From CAIKZZ01 sp036742455 (GTDB taxonomy: Bacteria > Pseudomonadota > Gammaproteobacteria > Steroidobacterales > Steroidobacteraceae), in NCBI GenBank assembly GCA_036742455.1, contig DAINQU010000031.1, positions 1-31,346 on the forward strand: DNA of 31,346 nt. Reading direction: 5' to 3'. Below the pieces are notes generated by a model. It saw nothing but the letters and a program-made list of their open reading frames with translations. It searched no databases and was not told the DNA's origin. This document shows, in pieces, positions 8,440-15,076 of the stretch. Within the stretch, counting starts at the first letter, position 1; each line of letters starts with the position of its first letter. The position numbers were made by a program, and so were the translations under genes.

Positions 8440-8530
8440 ATTCGAGGGGGCGACGCCGGGTTCTGTCGGGTCTGCCTCCCCTCCCCTTTCGGTTCGTTCT
8501 TTACCGTCCAGTAGGATCTTTCTACAGGGA

Positions 8531-8560
8531 ATTATAGGAACTACAGGAGGGACATGTAAC
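8531..8560 (-). promoter_or_regulatory. Candidate leftward promoter inside the origin region
   Basis: On the minus strand a perfect -10 hexamer TATAAT (8536-8531) lies 18 bases downstream of GTTACA (8560-8555). Transcription would run leftward across the end of the DUF5710 gene, with no matching gene. A primer or regulatory RNA for replication, or chance in an AT-rich tract, are the options. Confidence 0.35.
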
Positions 8561-8594
8561 CTACTGTAATAAATAGAGAAAATGACGATTTTCC

Positions 8595-8854
8595 GGAGAG
8601 TTGTGACGGCTGTCGACGAGTGTTGCTACGCCACCGTGCGGGAGTTGTGACGGTAGCCCGCGCGAGATGTGACGCCGAATCCTGTCAACAACTCTCACGG
8701 AGTCAGACGGAAATTCGTTTCTAATCAATCGATTAAGGGTTGGGCGTGAGAGATGTAACGCCGCCTGATCTAGCGCGTGAAAGTGCCTGAATTCATACGA
8801 TTTTTTGCGTGCGGTGCACGCGCGCGGGCAAAATTTGCGTGAGAGTTGCAACGG
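8595..8854. repeat. Iteron cluster, consensus close to GCGTGAGAGTTGTGACG
   Basis: Copies are seen at 8595-8610 (GGAGAGTTGTGACGGC), 8638-8653 (GCGGGAGTTGTGACGG), 8660-8676 (GCGCGAGATGTGACGCC), 8744-8762 (GTGAGAGATGTAACG core) and 8837-8854 (GCGTGAGAGTTGCAACGG). One inverted copy lies at 8700-8683. A degenerate copy may lie at 8614-8632. Spacing is irregular: 43, 22, about 84 and about 93 bases. Such repeats next to a RepA gene are the expected initiator binding sites. Confidence 0.8.
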
Positions 8855-8877
8855 GGGGTAACCCGCGAGCGCGTCGA

Positions 8878-10002
8878 TCAGCGTGGCTTGGTGCGCCGCG
8901 CCAAATGCGGTCGCGACGGCAGCAGCATCACGCCACCGTCCACGAGATTCACATTGGCTTCGGGGTAGACCGCACGCACGCGCGCGAGTGAATCAAGAAA
9001 AAAGCGTCGGAACTGCCGTAGCTCGGCGTACGCATGCCCGAACTGATCGGAGAGCTGCTGCCACGTGACAGTGCTGGGTTTGCTCAGATGGAAGAGCCGA
9101 TGCACGAGCCAGGCATACACATCGAGATCCATAGGGCTCTTGCGCAGCGCCTTGATCGCTGACGTTGCCAGCGGTGCGGATCGTTCCAAGATCGATTGGA
9201 ACAAGACCGAGGACAATTGCAGCGTGCTCCCCTGCCCGACCGTCGCGTCCTCGTCCCACCACAGGCGGGCTTCATCGGCGAACAGTGCCTGTCGGATATG
9301 CAGGCCGCTTCGGCCGCTCGCGTCGCGAATATTTTCGTCGATGGACAAGGTGCAGTGAATCAGGCGCAGCAATTGATTGGCGTAGACCCGTAGGTTGCCG
9401 CGTTCGCCGCGGGTGACGGGAACGTCCAATAGGCGCAGGAATTCGTGGACGGATTTGCCGAGATAGATTTCCGGCGACCGGGTACGCACGGCTTCACTGG
9501 CGCAGTAAATCGTCAACAGGCGTGCCGGTACGCCATAGGGCAAACCGGTTTCCGGCCGCGTGGTGCCGAGCGTGAGCTCAAGCCAACCGTTGCGGCGCGT
9601 AAAGCTCGTCAGTTCGTGCGGGTCGGCGTGCGGGAACGAGCATTGAATGAGCGGCACGTAGTGAAAAGAAATTCCGTCCAGTGCGGCGCTCGCCTCGGGC
9701 ACGGTGCCTGACGATACGGTCGCCGGCGGCGCAGGGCTCGGCGGCGCTGAGACGGCGGCGGTCTGGGCCGGGGGTGTCCAGCGCTCCTGCAACCCTTGGA
9801 GGGTTGGGGCACGTGGACCGGGCAGCTCCGCCCGCGCAAATGCCGAGTCCGGGAAATTGGGAAACAACGGTCGCAGCGCCTCGACGGGGTATCCATCGGC
9901 GACGAGTCGGGCCAAAATGCGCGGGCGCGAGTAGCCAGCAGCTTCATATCGCTGCAAAGCTCCCATCAGTTCGGCGGCAATGTCGTTGTTGATTGTGCTC
10001 AC
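8878..10002 (-). CDS. repA: RepA, plasmid replication initiator (RepA_C family)
   Basis: The C-terminal two thirds match the Plasmid encoded RepA protein family (PF04796) by recognisable motifs: GLPYGVPARLL, SEAVRTRSPEIYLGKSVHEFLRLL and a following RLIHCTLS segment. Such initiators bind iterons and open the origin; iterons lie directly downstream of this gene. From the GTG at 10002 the product has 374 residues: an N-terminal helical part (about 1-55), a Pro/Ala/Ser-rich linker (about 60-108), then the conserved domain. The start is uncertain. An ATG at 10083 would give 401 residues, but it has no ribosome site and would leave only 15 bases before the divergent parA and place the operator inside the gene. 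The GTG at 10002 also lacks a good ribosome site. Confidence 0.88.
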   Translation of the reverse strand: MSTINNDIAAELMGALQRYEAAGYSRPRILARLVADGYPVEALRPLFPNFPDSAFARAELPGPRAPTLQGLQERWTPPAQTAAVSAPPSPAPPATVSSGTVPEASAALDGISFHYVPLIQCSFPHADPHELTSFTRRNGWLELTLGTTRPETGLPYGVPARLLTIYCASEAVRTRSPEIYLGKSVHEFLRLLDVPVTRGERGNLRVYANQLLRLIHCTLSIDENIRDASGRSGLHIRQALFADEARLWWDEDATVGQGSTLQLSSVLFQSILERSAPLATSAIKALRKSPMDLDVYAWLVHRLFHLSKPSTVTWQQLSDQFGHAYAELRQFRRFFLDSLARVRAVYPEANVNLVDGGVMLLPSRPHLARRTKPR

Positions 10003-10037
10003 GTACGCGGAATCATGCCTAACAGCCCGGCTGAATG

Positions 10038-10072
10038 CACGGATTTCTGGTAGATTCTCCTGAAAATCCGTG
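10038..10072. promoter_or_regulatory. Inverted repeat between repA and parA, candidate shared operator
   Basis: CACGGATTT (10038-10046) and AAATCCGTG (10064-10072) are perfect inverted arms with a 17-base spacer, and the match continues imperfectly inward (TGG/CCTGA). It sits in the gap between the divergent repA and parA genes, so it is the best candidate for RepA or ParA autoregulation. It does not resemble the iterons. Confidence 0.6.
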
Positions 10073-10098
10073 GGTGAGCCCATCACCGGGAGGACAGT

Positions 10099-11274
10099 GT
10101 GCCAGTGACCCCAGCGATTGACAAGTTGCAGACCATTCTCGAGTACAGCGAGAATTTTCTGTCCAAGATGCACGAGCTCGGCCAAGCGCCGCACTCCCGC
10201 AAGTCGCTTCAGCGATTGTTTTCGCCGTCCGAGGCCGCGGAGATGGTCGGCCGCGACCGGACGACGTTGGCGCGGGCGGAGGCGGAGTTGAAGGTGGATC
10301 CGCCGGTACGGAATCCGGACAACAATCGCCGGGTCGGGTACTCCCTGGAGCAGATCCAGGCGTTCCGAGCGCACTTCGGCACCCTCCCCTGGCGCGACTC
10401 GGCCACGGATCGGCCGATGGTCATTGCGTGTCAGAACTTCAAAGGCGGCGTGGGCAAGTCGACGACCTGTATCAACTTCGCGCACTACTTAGCGCTGAAG
10501 GGCTATCGGGTTCTGGTGATCGACACCGACAGCCAGGCGACGACCACGTCGATGTTTGGCTACGTGCCGGACGAGGAGATTCGCCAAGAAGACACCATCC
10601 TCGCCTATCTGGACGGCTCGCATTCGACCCTAGAGCCCGTTGTCCGGCGGACGTACTTTCCGAACGTTGATTTGGTCCCGGCCTGCCTCGCGCTGTACGA
10701 GGCCGAGATTGCGCTCGTCATCCATATCGCGGAGCAGAGTTCGCTGGAGGCGCGGCGAGAAGTTTTCGCAGAGCTCGGCTACGGCATTCAGTCCGTGGCG
10801 CAAAACTATGACGTGGTGCTCCTGGATTCGCCGCCGGCACTCGGGGTGATCTCGCTGAACGTTCTGCTTGCCGCTGACGCGCTGTTGGTGCCGACGGCGG
10901 CCAAGATGTTCGATTTTTCGTCGACGGTGCAGTTCTTCCGCATGATCCGCAACTACGTTGCCCAGTTGGCCCCGGAGAAGAGCTACCGCTGGATTTCGGT
11001 GCTGACGACGCTCTTCGACCAGCGTTACGACAGCCAACGCCAGTTTGTCGACGTGATGCGGGCGTGCTTCGGCGAGAGCGCTTTCCAGCGGGTGTTCTTT
11101 CATGCCGCCGAGGTCATTAACGCGTCGGCACAGTTCGTCGGTCCGTACGAACAGGTGAAACCGAACCGCAAAGTCCTCGAGATGATGGACAGCGTGTTTG
11201 GCGAGATTGAAACCGCGGTCCTCCGAGAGTGGCCGTCCAAGCGTGAAGCGCTGCATGCCAAGGGCATCATCTGA
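10099..11274 (+). CDS. parA: ParA, type Ia partition ATPase with N-terminal DNA-binding domain
   Basis: ParA ATPases move plasmid copies apart by binding the nucleoid and responding to ParB at the centromere. The 391-residue product has an N-terminal winged or helix-turn-helix region (about residues 40-100, with FSPSEAAEMVGRDRTTLARAE, a MerR-like helix), as in P1 ParA and RepABC RepA. The deviant Walker A FKGGVGKST follows at about residues 114-122. DTDSQAT and a Walker B-like VVLLDSPPALG come after. Such large type Ia ParAs also repress their own operon, which fits the palindrome upstream. The GTG start at 10099 has GGGAGGA four bases upstream. parB follows after 11 bases. Confidence 0.95.
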   Translation: MPVTPAIDKLQTILEYSENFLSKMHELGQAPHSRKSLQRLFSPSEAAEMVGRDRTTLARAEAELKVDPPVRNPDNNRRVGYSLEQIQAFRAHFGTLPWRDSATDRPMVIACQNFKGGVGKSTTCINFAHYLALKGYRVLVIDTDSQATTTSMFGYVPDEEIRQEDTILAYLDGSHSTLEPVVRRTYFPNVDLVPACLALYEAEIALVIHIAEQSSLEARREVFAELGYGIQSVAQNYDVVLLDSPPALGVISLNVLLAADALLVPTAAKMFDFSSTVQFFRMIRNYVAQLAPEKSYRWISVLTTLFDQRYDSQRQFVDVMRACFGESAFQRVFFHAAEVINASAQFVGPYEQVKPNRKVLEMMDSVFGEIETAVLREWPSKREALHAKGII

Positions 11275-11285
11275 GGGGAATGACC

Positions 11286-12269
11286 ATGAACAAACGACTC
11301 TTCGGTGGGGCGAAGCTTGGGGACATCGCGAAGACGGTGAGAGATCGCGCGGATGCGGCACCCGTGGCGGCGGAGCGGCCGGCGTCACAGGCTGTCCTGC
11401 CGACCGCGGAACTGGCGCTGCAAGGGCGCACGAGCCCGGGTCTTATCCGCGAGACGATTCTGTCGGTGGATCCGAAGCGCTGTCGTGGGTGGAGCCTGCA
11501 CAACCGGACGGACAGTTGGTACACCCGGGAGCGCTGCGAAGATCTGATTCGCTCCATTCCGACGGACGGGCAGCAGGAGCCGGCGTTGGCCCGGCGCCTG
11601 AAAGACGACCCGCATTTTGATTTTGAATTGATCTACGGCATGCGGCGCCGGTACGCCTGTGAGGCGACCAACACCAAGCTCAAGATTCGGGTTGTCGATG
11701 TTCCCGACATGCAGGCGGCGGTGCTGATGCACCTTGAGAACGCCGATCGCCAGGACATTACGCCGATGGAGCGAGCGCTGTCGTTTCATGCGCAACTCGA
11801 GGCGCGCGTCTTTCCGACGCAGGAGTCGCTCGCCGGGGCGTTGAATGTCTCCAAGGGGCAAGTGACGAAGATGGTGAAGGCCGCGCAGTTGCTCGCCCTA
11901 GGCCCGGTCGCTGCGCTGTTTAAGGATCGCTCTATGGTTCCGGTGGAGCAGGCGTACAAACTGGCGTCTTTGCTAGATCGTCCCGGTGCGAAGGACGTGG
12001 TTTTGCAGGCGGCGAAGAATCTGGCGCGACGGGAAGAGGAGGGCAGTCGCGACCCACGTGCCGTATTGAAGGTACTGCTCGCCAGTCTCGATCAGTCCCG
12101 CAAGCTCGAGCCCATCCGCCGGGAGTACAACGTGGGGCGTGCCGGTCGCGCCATCGTCGTTCGCAATGCGCGGGGCAAGGTGACGGTCGCGTTCCCGCGC
12201 GGCTTGGGTAGCAGCGATAGGGACGCGGTGCTGCAGGCCATGGAGCAGATTCTCAAGGACTTGGATTGA
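11286..12269 (+). CDS. parB: ParB, centromere-binding partition protein
   Basis: ParB binds the plasmid centromere, spreads as a CTP-dependent clamp and stimulates ParA. The 327-residue product has a basic, disordered-looking N-terminus and then the ParB/Srx-like domain. Box motifs are GQQEPALARR, YGMRRRYACE (the usual GERRRRA position) and ENADRQDITPMERA. The helix-turn-helix domain follows (TQESLAGALNVSKGQVTKMVKAAQLL). The start at 11286 has GGGGA about five bases upstream; an in-frame ATG at 11280 directly abuts that sequence and is less likely. The GERRRRA variant with Met is like other plasmid type Ia ParBs. Confidence 0.93.
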   Translation: MNKRLFGGAKLGDIAKTVRDRADAAPVAAERPASQAVLPTAELALQGRTSPGLIRETILSVDPKRCRGWSLHNRTDSWYTRERCEDLIRSIPTDGQQEPALARRLKDDPHFDFELIYGMRRRYACEATNTKLKIRVVDVPDMQAAVLMHLENADRQDITPMERALSFHAQLEARVFPTQESLAGALNVSKGQVTKMVKAAQLLALGPVAALFKDRSMVPVEQAYKLASLLDRPGAKDVVLQAAKNLARREEEGSRDPRAVLKVLLASLDQSRKLEPIRREYNVGRAGRAIVVRNARGKVTVAFPRGLGSSDRDAVLQAMEQILKDLD

Positions 12270-12363
12270 GGTTTCGGCACTGAGGTTTCGAGACGAAACC
12301 TCAGTAACATATTGATATATATAACGAAATTGATGTTTCAGGTACACGGATTTCGCGACGAAA
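12268..12363. repeat. GTTTCG/CGAAAC palindrome cluster, candidate parS centromere
   Basis: Directly after parB lies a perfect 25-base palindrome with 11-base arms (12280-12304, CTGAGGTTTCG / CGAAACCTCAG, spacer AGA). A half site GAGGTTTCG (12268-12276), a CGAAAT half site (12325-12330) and a second palindrome TTTCG-CGA-CGAAA (12351-12363) are close by. AT-rich sequence lies between. The core resembles the GTTTC/GAAAC arms of classical parS. The large palindrome could instead be a terminator hairpin, but no T-run follows. Confidence 0.6.
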
Positions 12364-12571
12364 CTTTGCGGGTGTTCCGCCAGTCGTGATCCCTCCGCCG
12401 TCGGCGACGCGGGGGGATCCGGCGGAGGACAATGTGAGGTTCCACAGGGACCTGGCGTGCGTGGAACATTCCGTGAAACAAGTTATCGTCTTAACCTATT
12501 GATATTCAAGATATAGATCGCGCAAGACCCAGCGGAAAATGACCCGGGACGCGGCTGTCAGACCGCGTTAA
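12364..12571. other. Non-coding stretch behind parB with two hairpins and an AT-rich tract
   Basis: No gene is seen. CCTCCGCCG (12392-12400) pairs with CGGCGGAGG (12420-12428). ACGCGG (12549-12554) pairs with CCGCGT (12563-12568). An AT-rich tract at 12489-12521 repeats the word TATTGATAT found at 12310-12318. These could extend the partition site or end parB transcription; neither hairpin has a T-run. Confidence 0.5.
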
Positions 12572-12606
12572 GGAAACTTTCCGTAACTAAGAAAAGCGCT
12601 TATAGT
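12572..12606 (+). promoter_or_regulatory. Predicted kfrA promoter with overlapping palindrome
   Basis: A -35-like TTTCCG (12578-12583) and a -10 TATAGT (12601-12606) are 17 bases apart. The palindrome GGAAA-C-TTTCC (12572-12582) overlaps the -35. The expected transcription start falls on or beside the ATG at 12613, so the message may be leaderless. KfrA proteins usually repress themselves, which would suit this site. Confidence 0.5.
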
Positions 12607-12612
12607 CCAGCG

Positions 12613-13053
12613 ATGCGTCCGCGCCTGCTCACCGATGACATGATCCGAACCGCGATTCGGGATGCTATGGCCGCCGGCCGGGGCAACGGTGTCGCCGTTC
12701 GGGACCTGCTCCGGCAACGCTACGGCGCGAAGGGCAGTGTCGCGCGCGTGTACCGTTTGCTGGCGGAGCAGCAGCCCATCGCGGTCACGCGGGTAGCCGC
12801 CGCGACGGCCGTGCCGAACCCCGACGCGCTGCACGCCGCGCAGACGCGGGCCGCTTTGGCCGAGGAGCGCGAGCGCGTCCATCAGGAACGCTGGGCGCGC
12901 GAAACCGACGCGTTACGCGCGCGCCTCAACGAAGCCGATCGCGCGGCACGGGAGGCGGGCGAATTACGGTTGCGGGTCGCCGAACTGCGGCGGGCGCTCG
13001 CCACCGCGCAGGCGCGCATCCGGGAACTCGAGCAGGCAAGCGGCGCATCCTGA
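12613..13053 (+). CDS. KfrA-like DNA-binding coiled-coil protein
   Basis: The 146-residue product has an N-terminal helix-turn-helix region (LTDDMIRTAIRDAM, then GNGVAVRDLLRQRYGAKGSVARVYRLL) like the KfrA_N domain of plasmid proteins. A long alanine-, arginine- and glutamate-rich coiled coil (about residues 70-140) completes it. KfrA proteins bind DNA, repress their own promoter and help plasmid stability near par loci. This one is much shorter than IncP KfrA (over 300 residues), so it may be a reduced form. No ribosome site precedes the ATG, and the promoter position suggests a leaderless message. Its place behind parAB supports the assignment. Confidence 0.72.
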   Translation: MRPRLLTDDMIRTAIRDAMAAGRGNGVAVRDLLRQRYGAKGSVARVYRLLAEQQPIAVTRVAAATAVPNPDALHAAQTRAALAEERERVHQERWARETDALRARLNEADRAAREAGELRLRVAELRRALATAQARIRELEQASGAS

Positions 13054-13096
13054 AGCTGTTCGGGGCCGCCGACGTGCCGCGATTTGATAGCCTGCA

Positions 13097-13113
13097 CCCG
13101 CGCATGGCGCGGG
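13097..13113. repeat. Short perfect hairpin upstream of the FAH-family gene
   Basis: CCCGCGC (13097-13103), loop ATG, and GCGCGGG (13107-13113) form a perfect seven-base stem in the 79-base gap between kfrA and the hydrolase gene. No T-run follows, so it may act in the leader rather than as a terminator. Confidence 0.45.
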
Positions 13114-13132
13114 ACGAGGCTTGGAGACGCTG

Positions 13133-13828
13133 ATGACGAATGCTGTACCCGTTGTAACTCCGGTGACGGTGCCGATCGCCGCATCGAGCGACCTCTACCC
13201 GGTCCACCGAATTTACTGCGTGGGTCGCAACTACGCAGCGCACGTTCAGGAGATGGGTGGCGATCCCCAGCGAGATCCGCCGGTGTTTTTTACCAAGCCC
13301 GCGGATGCCGTACTCCCCAACGGCGCAGACTTCCCCTATCCGCCGCGCAGCAGCGACGTTCACCACGAGGTCGAACTGGTCGTCGCGCTGGCTCACGGTG
13401 GACGGAACATCCCGGTTGATGCGGCGCTCTCGTGCGTTTTCGGCTACGCCATCGGCAACGATTGGACACGTCGCGATCTGCAGGCGAGTGCAAAGCGCGC
13501 CGGGCAGCCGTGGGATATGGCGAAAGGCTTCGACCACTCCGCCTCGCTGTCCATGCTGTATCCGGTGAGCGCGGTGGGCCACATACACTCCGGTGCGATC
13601 GCCTTACGCGTGAACGGCGCACTGCGTCAGTCGAGCGATGTGTCGGCGATGCTGTGGAGTGTGGCGGAGATCATCGCAGACCTATCCACCTACGTGCGGC
13701 TGGCGCCGGGGGATCTGATCTACACCGGTACGCCCGAGGGCGTCGGCGCCGTTCAGGTCGGTGACGGGGTCGAAGCGTCAATCGAAGGGCTTGGAGCGCT
13801 GACGAATCGCGTGGTGGAGGCCGTATGA
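13133..13828 (+). CDS. Fumarylacetoacetate hydrolase-family protein, fumarylpyruvate hydrolase-like
   Basis: Members of this family cleave C-C bonds of beta-diketo acids such as fumarylpyruvate and acylpyruvates, using a divalent metal. The 231-residue length suits the fumarylpyruvate hydrolase (NagK) and FAHD1 subgroup. Visible features are CVGRNYAAHVQEMG, FFTKPADAV, the metal ligands Glu79, Glu81 (HHEVELVVAL) and Asp110 (GNDWTRRDLQ), GQPWDMAKGFD and the C-terminal GDLIYTGTPEGVG. The ATG at 13133 has GGAG six bases upstream. It overlaps the next gene by four bases (ATGA), so the two form an operon. The substrate is not certain: acylpyruvase or oxaloacetate decarboxylase activity is also known in close relatives, and no gentisate pathway genes are near. 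Confidence 0.88.
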   Translation: MTNAVPVVTPVTVPIAASSDLYPVHRIYCVGRNYAAHVQEMGGDPQRDPPVFFTKPADAVLPNGADFPYPPRSSDVHHEVELVVALAHGGRNIPVDAALSCVFGYAIGNDWTRRDLQASAKRAGQPWDMAKGFDHSASLSMLYPVSAVGHIHSGAIALRVNGALRQSSDVSAMLWSVAEIIADLSTYVRLAPGDLIYTGTPEGVGAVQVGDGVEASIEGLGALTNRVVEAV

Positions 13829-14958
13829 AACAGGTCGATGTACTGATCGTCGGCGGCGGCATCGCCGGTGCGTCGGCGGGGTATTTCCTCGCATCCTCGC
13901 ACCGCGTGCTGTTAGTGGAGCGTGAACCGGGATACGGCTACCACGCCAGCGGCCGCTCGGCTGCCGAGTGGACCGCATGCCATTTCGATGGCCTGATGCG
14001 CGCCATCGTGTTGTACGGGCGCCCCTTCCTGGATGCCCCTCCGCCGGGATTTGCGGCCGTGCCGCTGCTCGAACGACGCGGCAATTTGATGTTCGCCCGA
14101 CACGGCGGCGAGGACATGGCGGACGCCTTTTATGCGCATGCGCACGCGGACAACCCGCGCCTCGAGTGCCTGAACGCGGCGCAGATCCGCGAACGCGCCC
14201 CGCACCTGCGCCTGGACACCGTCGCCCGCGCGTATTGGGATCCGGACAATAGCGAAATCGACGTCGATGCATTGCACCAGGGGTTTCTGCGCGGTCTGCG
14301 CGCAGCGGGTGGCGAGACGCTCAGTAACACCGAGTTCCACGGTGCCGAAACGCTCGGCGACGGTTGGGTTGCCCGAGTGGGCGAGCAGACCGTTCGGACC
14401 CGCGTGATCGTCAATGCGGCGGGTGCGTGGGGCGATCCGGTGGCGGCCGCCTGTGGGGTTGCGCCACTGGGGCTTGAGCCCCGCCGTCGTACGGCGCTGA
14501 CGTTCGATCCGGGATTCGACGCAACGGGGGGACCCGTTTTGGACGAGATGGTCTCGGGCTTCTACGTGAAGTCGAGTGGACCGGTGATGATGGCCTCGCC
14601 CGGTGACCAAACCCCGTCGGTGCCGTGCGATGCCCAACCGGACGAATACGATCTCGCCGTGGCCCTCGATCATCTCGAGACACTGACCCACTTGAAGGTG
14701 GGGCGAATCAAAGCCAAGTGGGCGGGTCTGCGCACGTTCACCGCCGACGAGCATCCGGTAGCCGGATTTGACCTCGCCACGCCCAACTTCTTCTGGCTCG
14801 TAGGGCAGGGCGGCGGCGGCATCATGAGTGCCTCAGGGCTGGGCGATCTGACGGCGCGGATCATCGGCCGTCAACCGTTGCCGCCCACCGCAGAGGCGTT
14901 GGGGTTGTCCGTGGAACGGCTCTCACCGGCCCGATTGCAGCCGCGCGTGTCACCATAA
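13825..14958 (+). CDS. FAD-dependent D-amino acid dehydrogenase-like oxidoreductase (DauA-like)
   Basis: The 377-residue product is a DAO-fold flavoenzyme with an N-terminal FAD-binding GGGIAGA motif (residues 10-16) and the VEREPG strand end. GYHASGRSAA and the C-terminal WLVGQGGGGIMSASGLG also fit. The sequence follows Pseudomonas aeruginosa D-arginine dehydrogenase (DauA) closely from memory, including RRRTALTF and WAGLRTF, which carry the two arginines that hold the substrate carboxylate. Positions that contact the side chain differ: His48 is Glu, Tyr53 is His and Glu87 is Asn. The enzyme therefore probably oxidises an amino or imino acid other than D-arginine to the 2-oxo acid. It overlaps the hydrolase gene by four bases, which suggests a joint degradation route. 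Confidence 0.85.
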   Translation: MKQVDVLIVGGGIAGASAGYFLASSHRVLLVEREPGYGYHASGRSAAEWTACHFDGLMRAIVLYGRPFLDAPPPGFAAVPLLERRGNLMFARHGGEDMADAFYAHAHADNPRLECLNAAQIRERAPHLRLDTVARAYWDPDNSEIDVDALHQGFLRGLRAAGGETLSNTEFHGAETLGDGWVARVGEQTVRTRVIVNAAGAWGDPVAAACGVAPLGLEPRRRTALTFDPGFDATGGPVLDEMVSGFYVKSSGPVMMASPGDQTPSVPCDAQPDEYDLAVALDHLETLTHLKVGRIKAKWAGLRTFTADEHPVAGFDLATPNFFWLVGQGGGGIMSASGLGDLTARIIGRQPLPPTAEALGLSVERLSPARLQPRVSP

Positions 14959-14973
14959 TTTAAAGAGTCTACG

Positions 14974-14990
14974 GGATCACCGGATGATCC
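14974..14990. promoter_or_regulatory. Palindrome upstream of the WYL regulator gene
   Basis: GGATCA (14974-14979) and TGATCC (14985-14990) are perfect arms with a five-base spacer, in the 118-base gap before the WYL gene. It may be an autoregulatory operator. An extended -10-like TGGGTACACT lies downstream (15017-15026) without a good -35. Confidence 0.45.
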
Positions 14991-15076
14991 TTGAGGACAG
15001 GCGCGGGAAGAGTCACTGGGTACACTCTCGTCCGCACAGTGGGGCATTCAGGCTTCAGCCGCATAGGGATAGTGGC

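Larger units (their letters stand above)
8440..8877. other. Candidate origin of vegetative replication (oriV)
   Basis: This 438-base gap has no credible gene. Its right part carries a cluster of iteron-like repeats (8595-8854) ending just before the repA stop. Its left part is unusually AT-rich for this window, especially 8528-8592, with the repeated word CTACAG/CTGTA and runs such as AATAAATAG. A second AT-rich patch lies at 8705-8738 inside the iteron cluster. An AT-rich unwinding element plus iterons beside the initiator gene is the usual layout of RepA_C-family origins, as in IncW-type replicons. I found no clear DnaA box within the gap. Confidence 0.75.

Noticed and set aside
8440..8877. 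CRISPR array in the repeat-rich origin region
   Set aside because: Repeats are short, degenerate, irregularly spaced and partly inverted, and no cas genes are present; iterons explain them.
12280..12304. parB terminator
   Set aside because: The palindrome is strong but is followed by AACATATTG rather than a T-run on the plus strand, and related half sites nearby favour a protein-binding site. It cannot be fully excluded.
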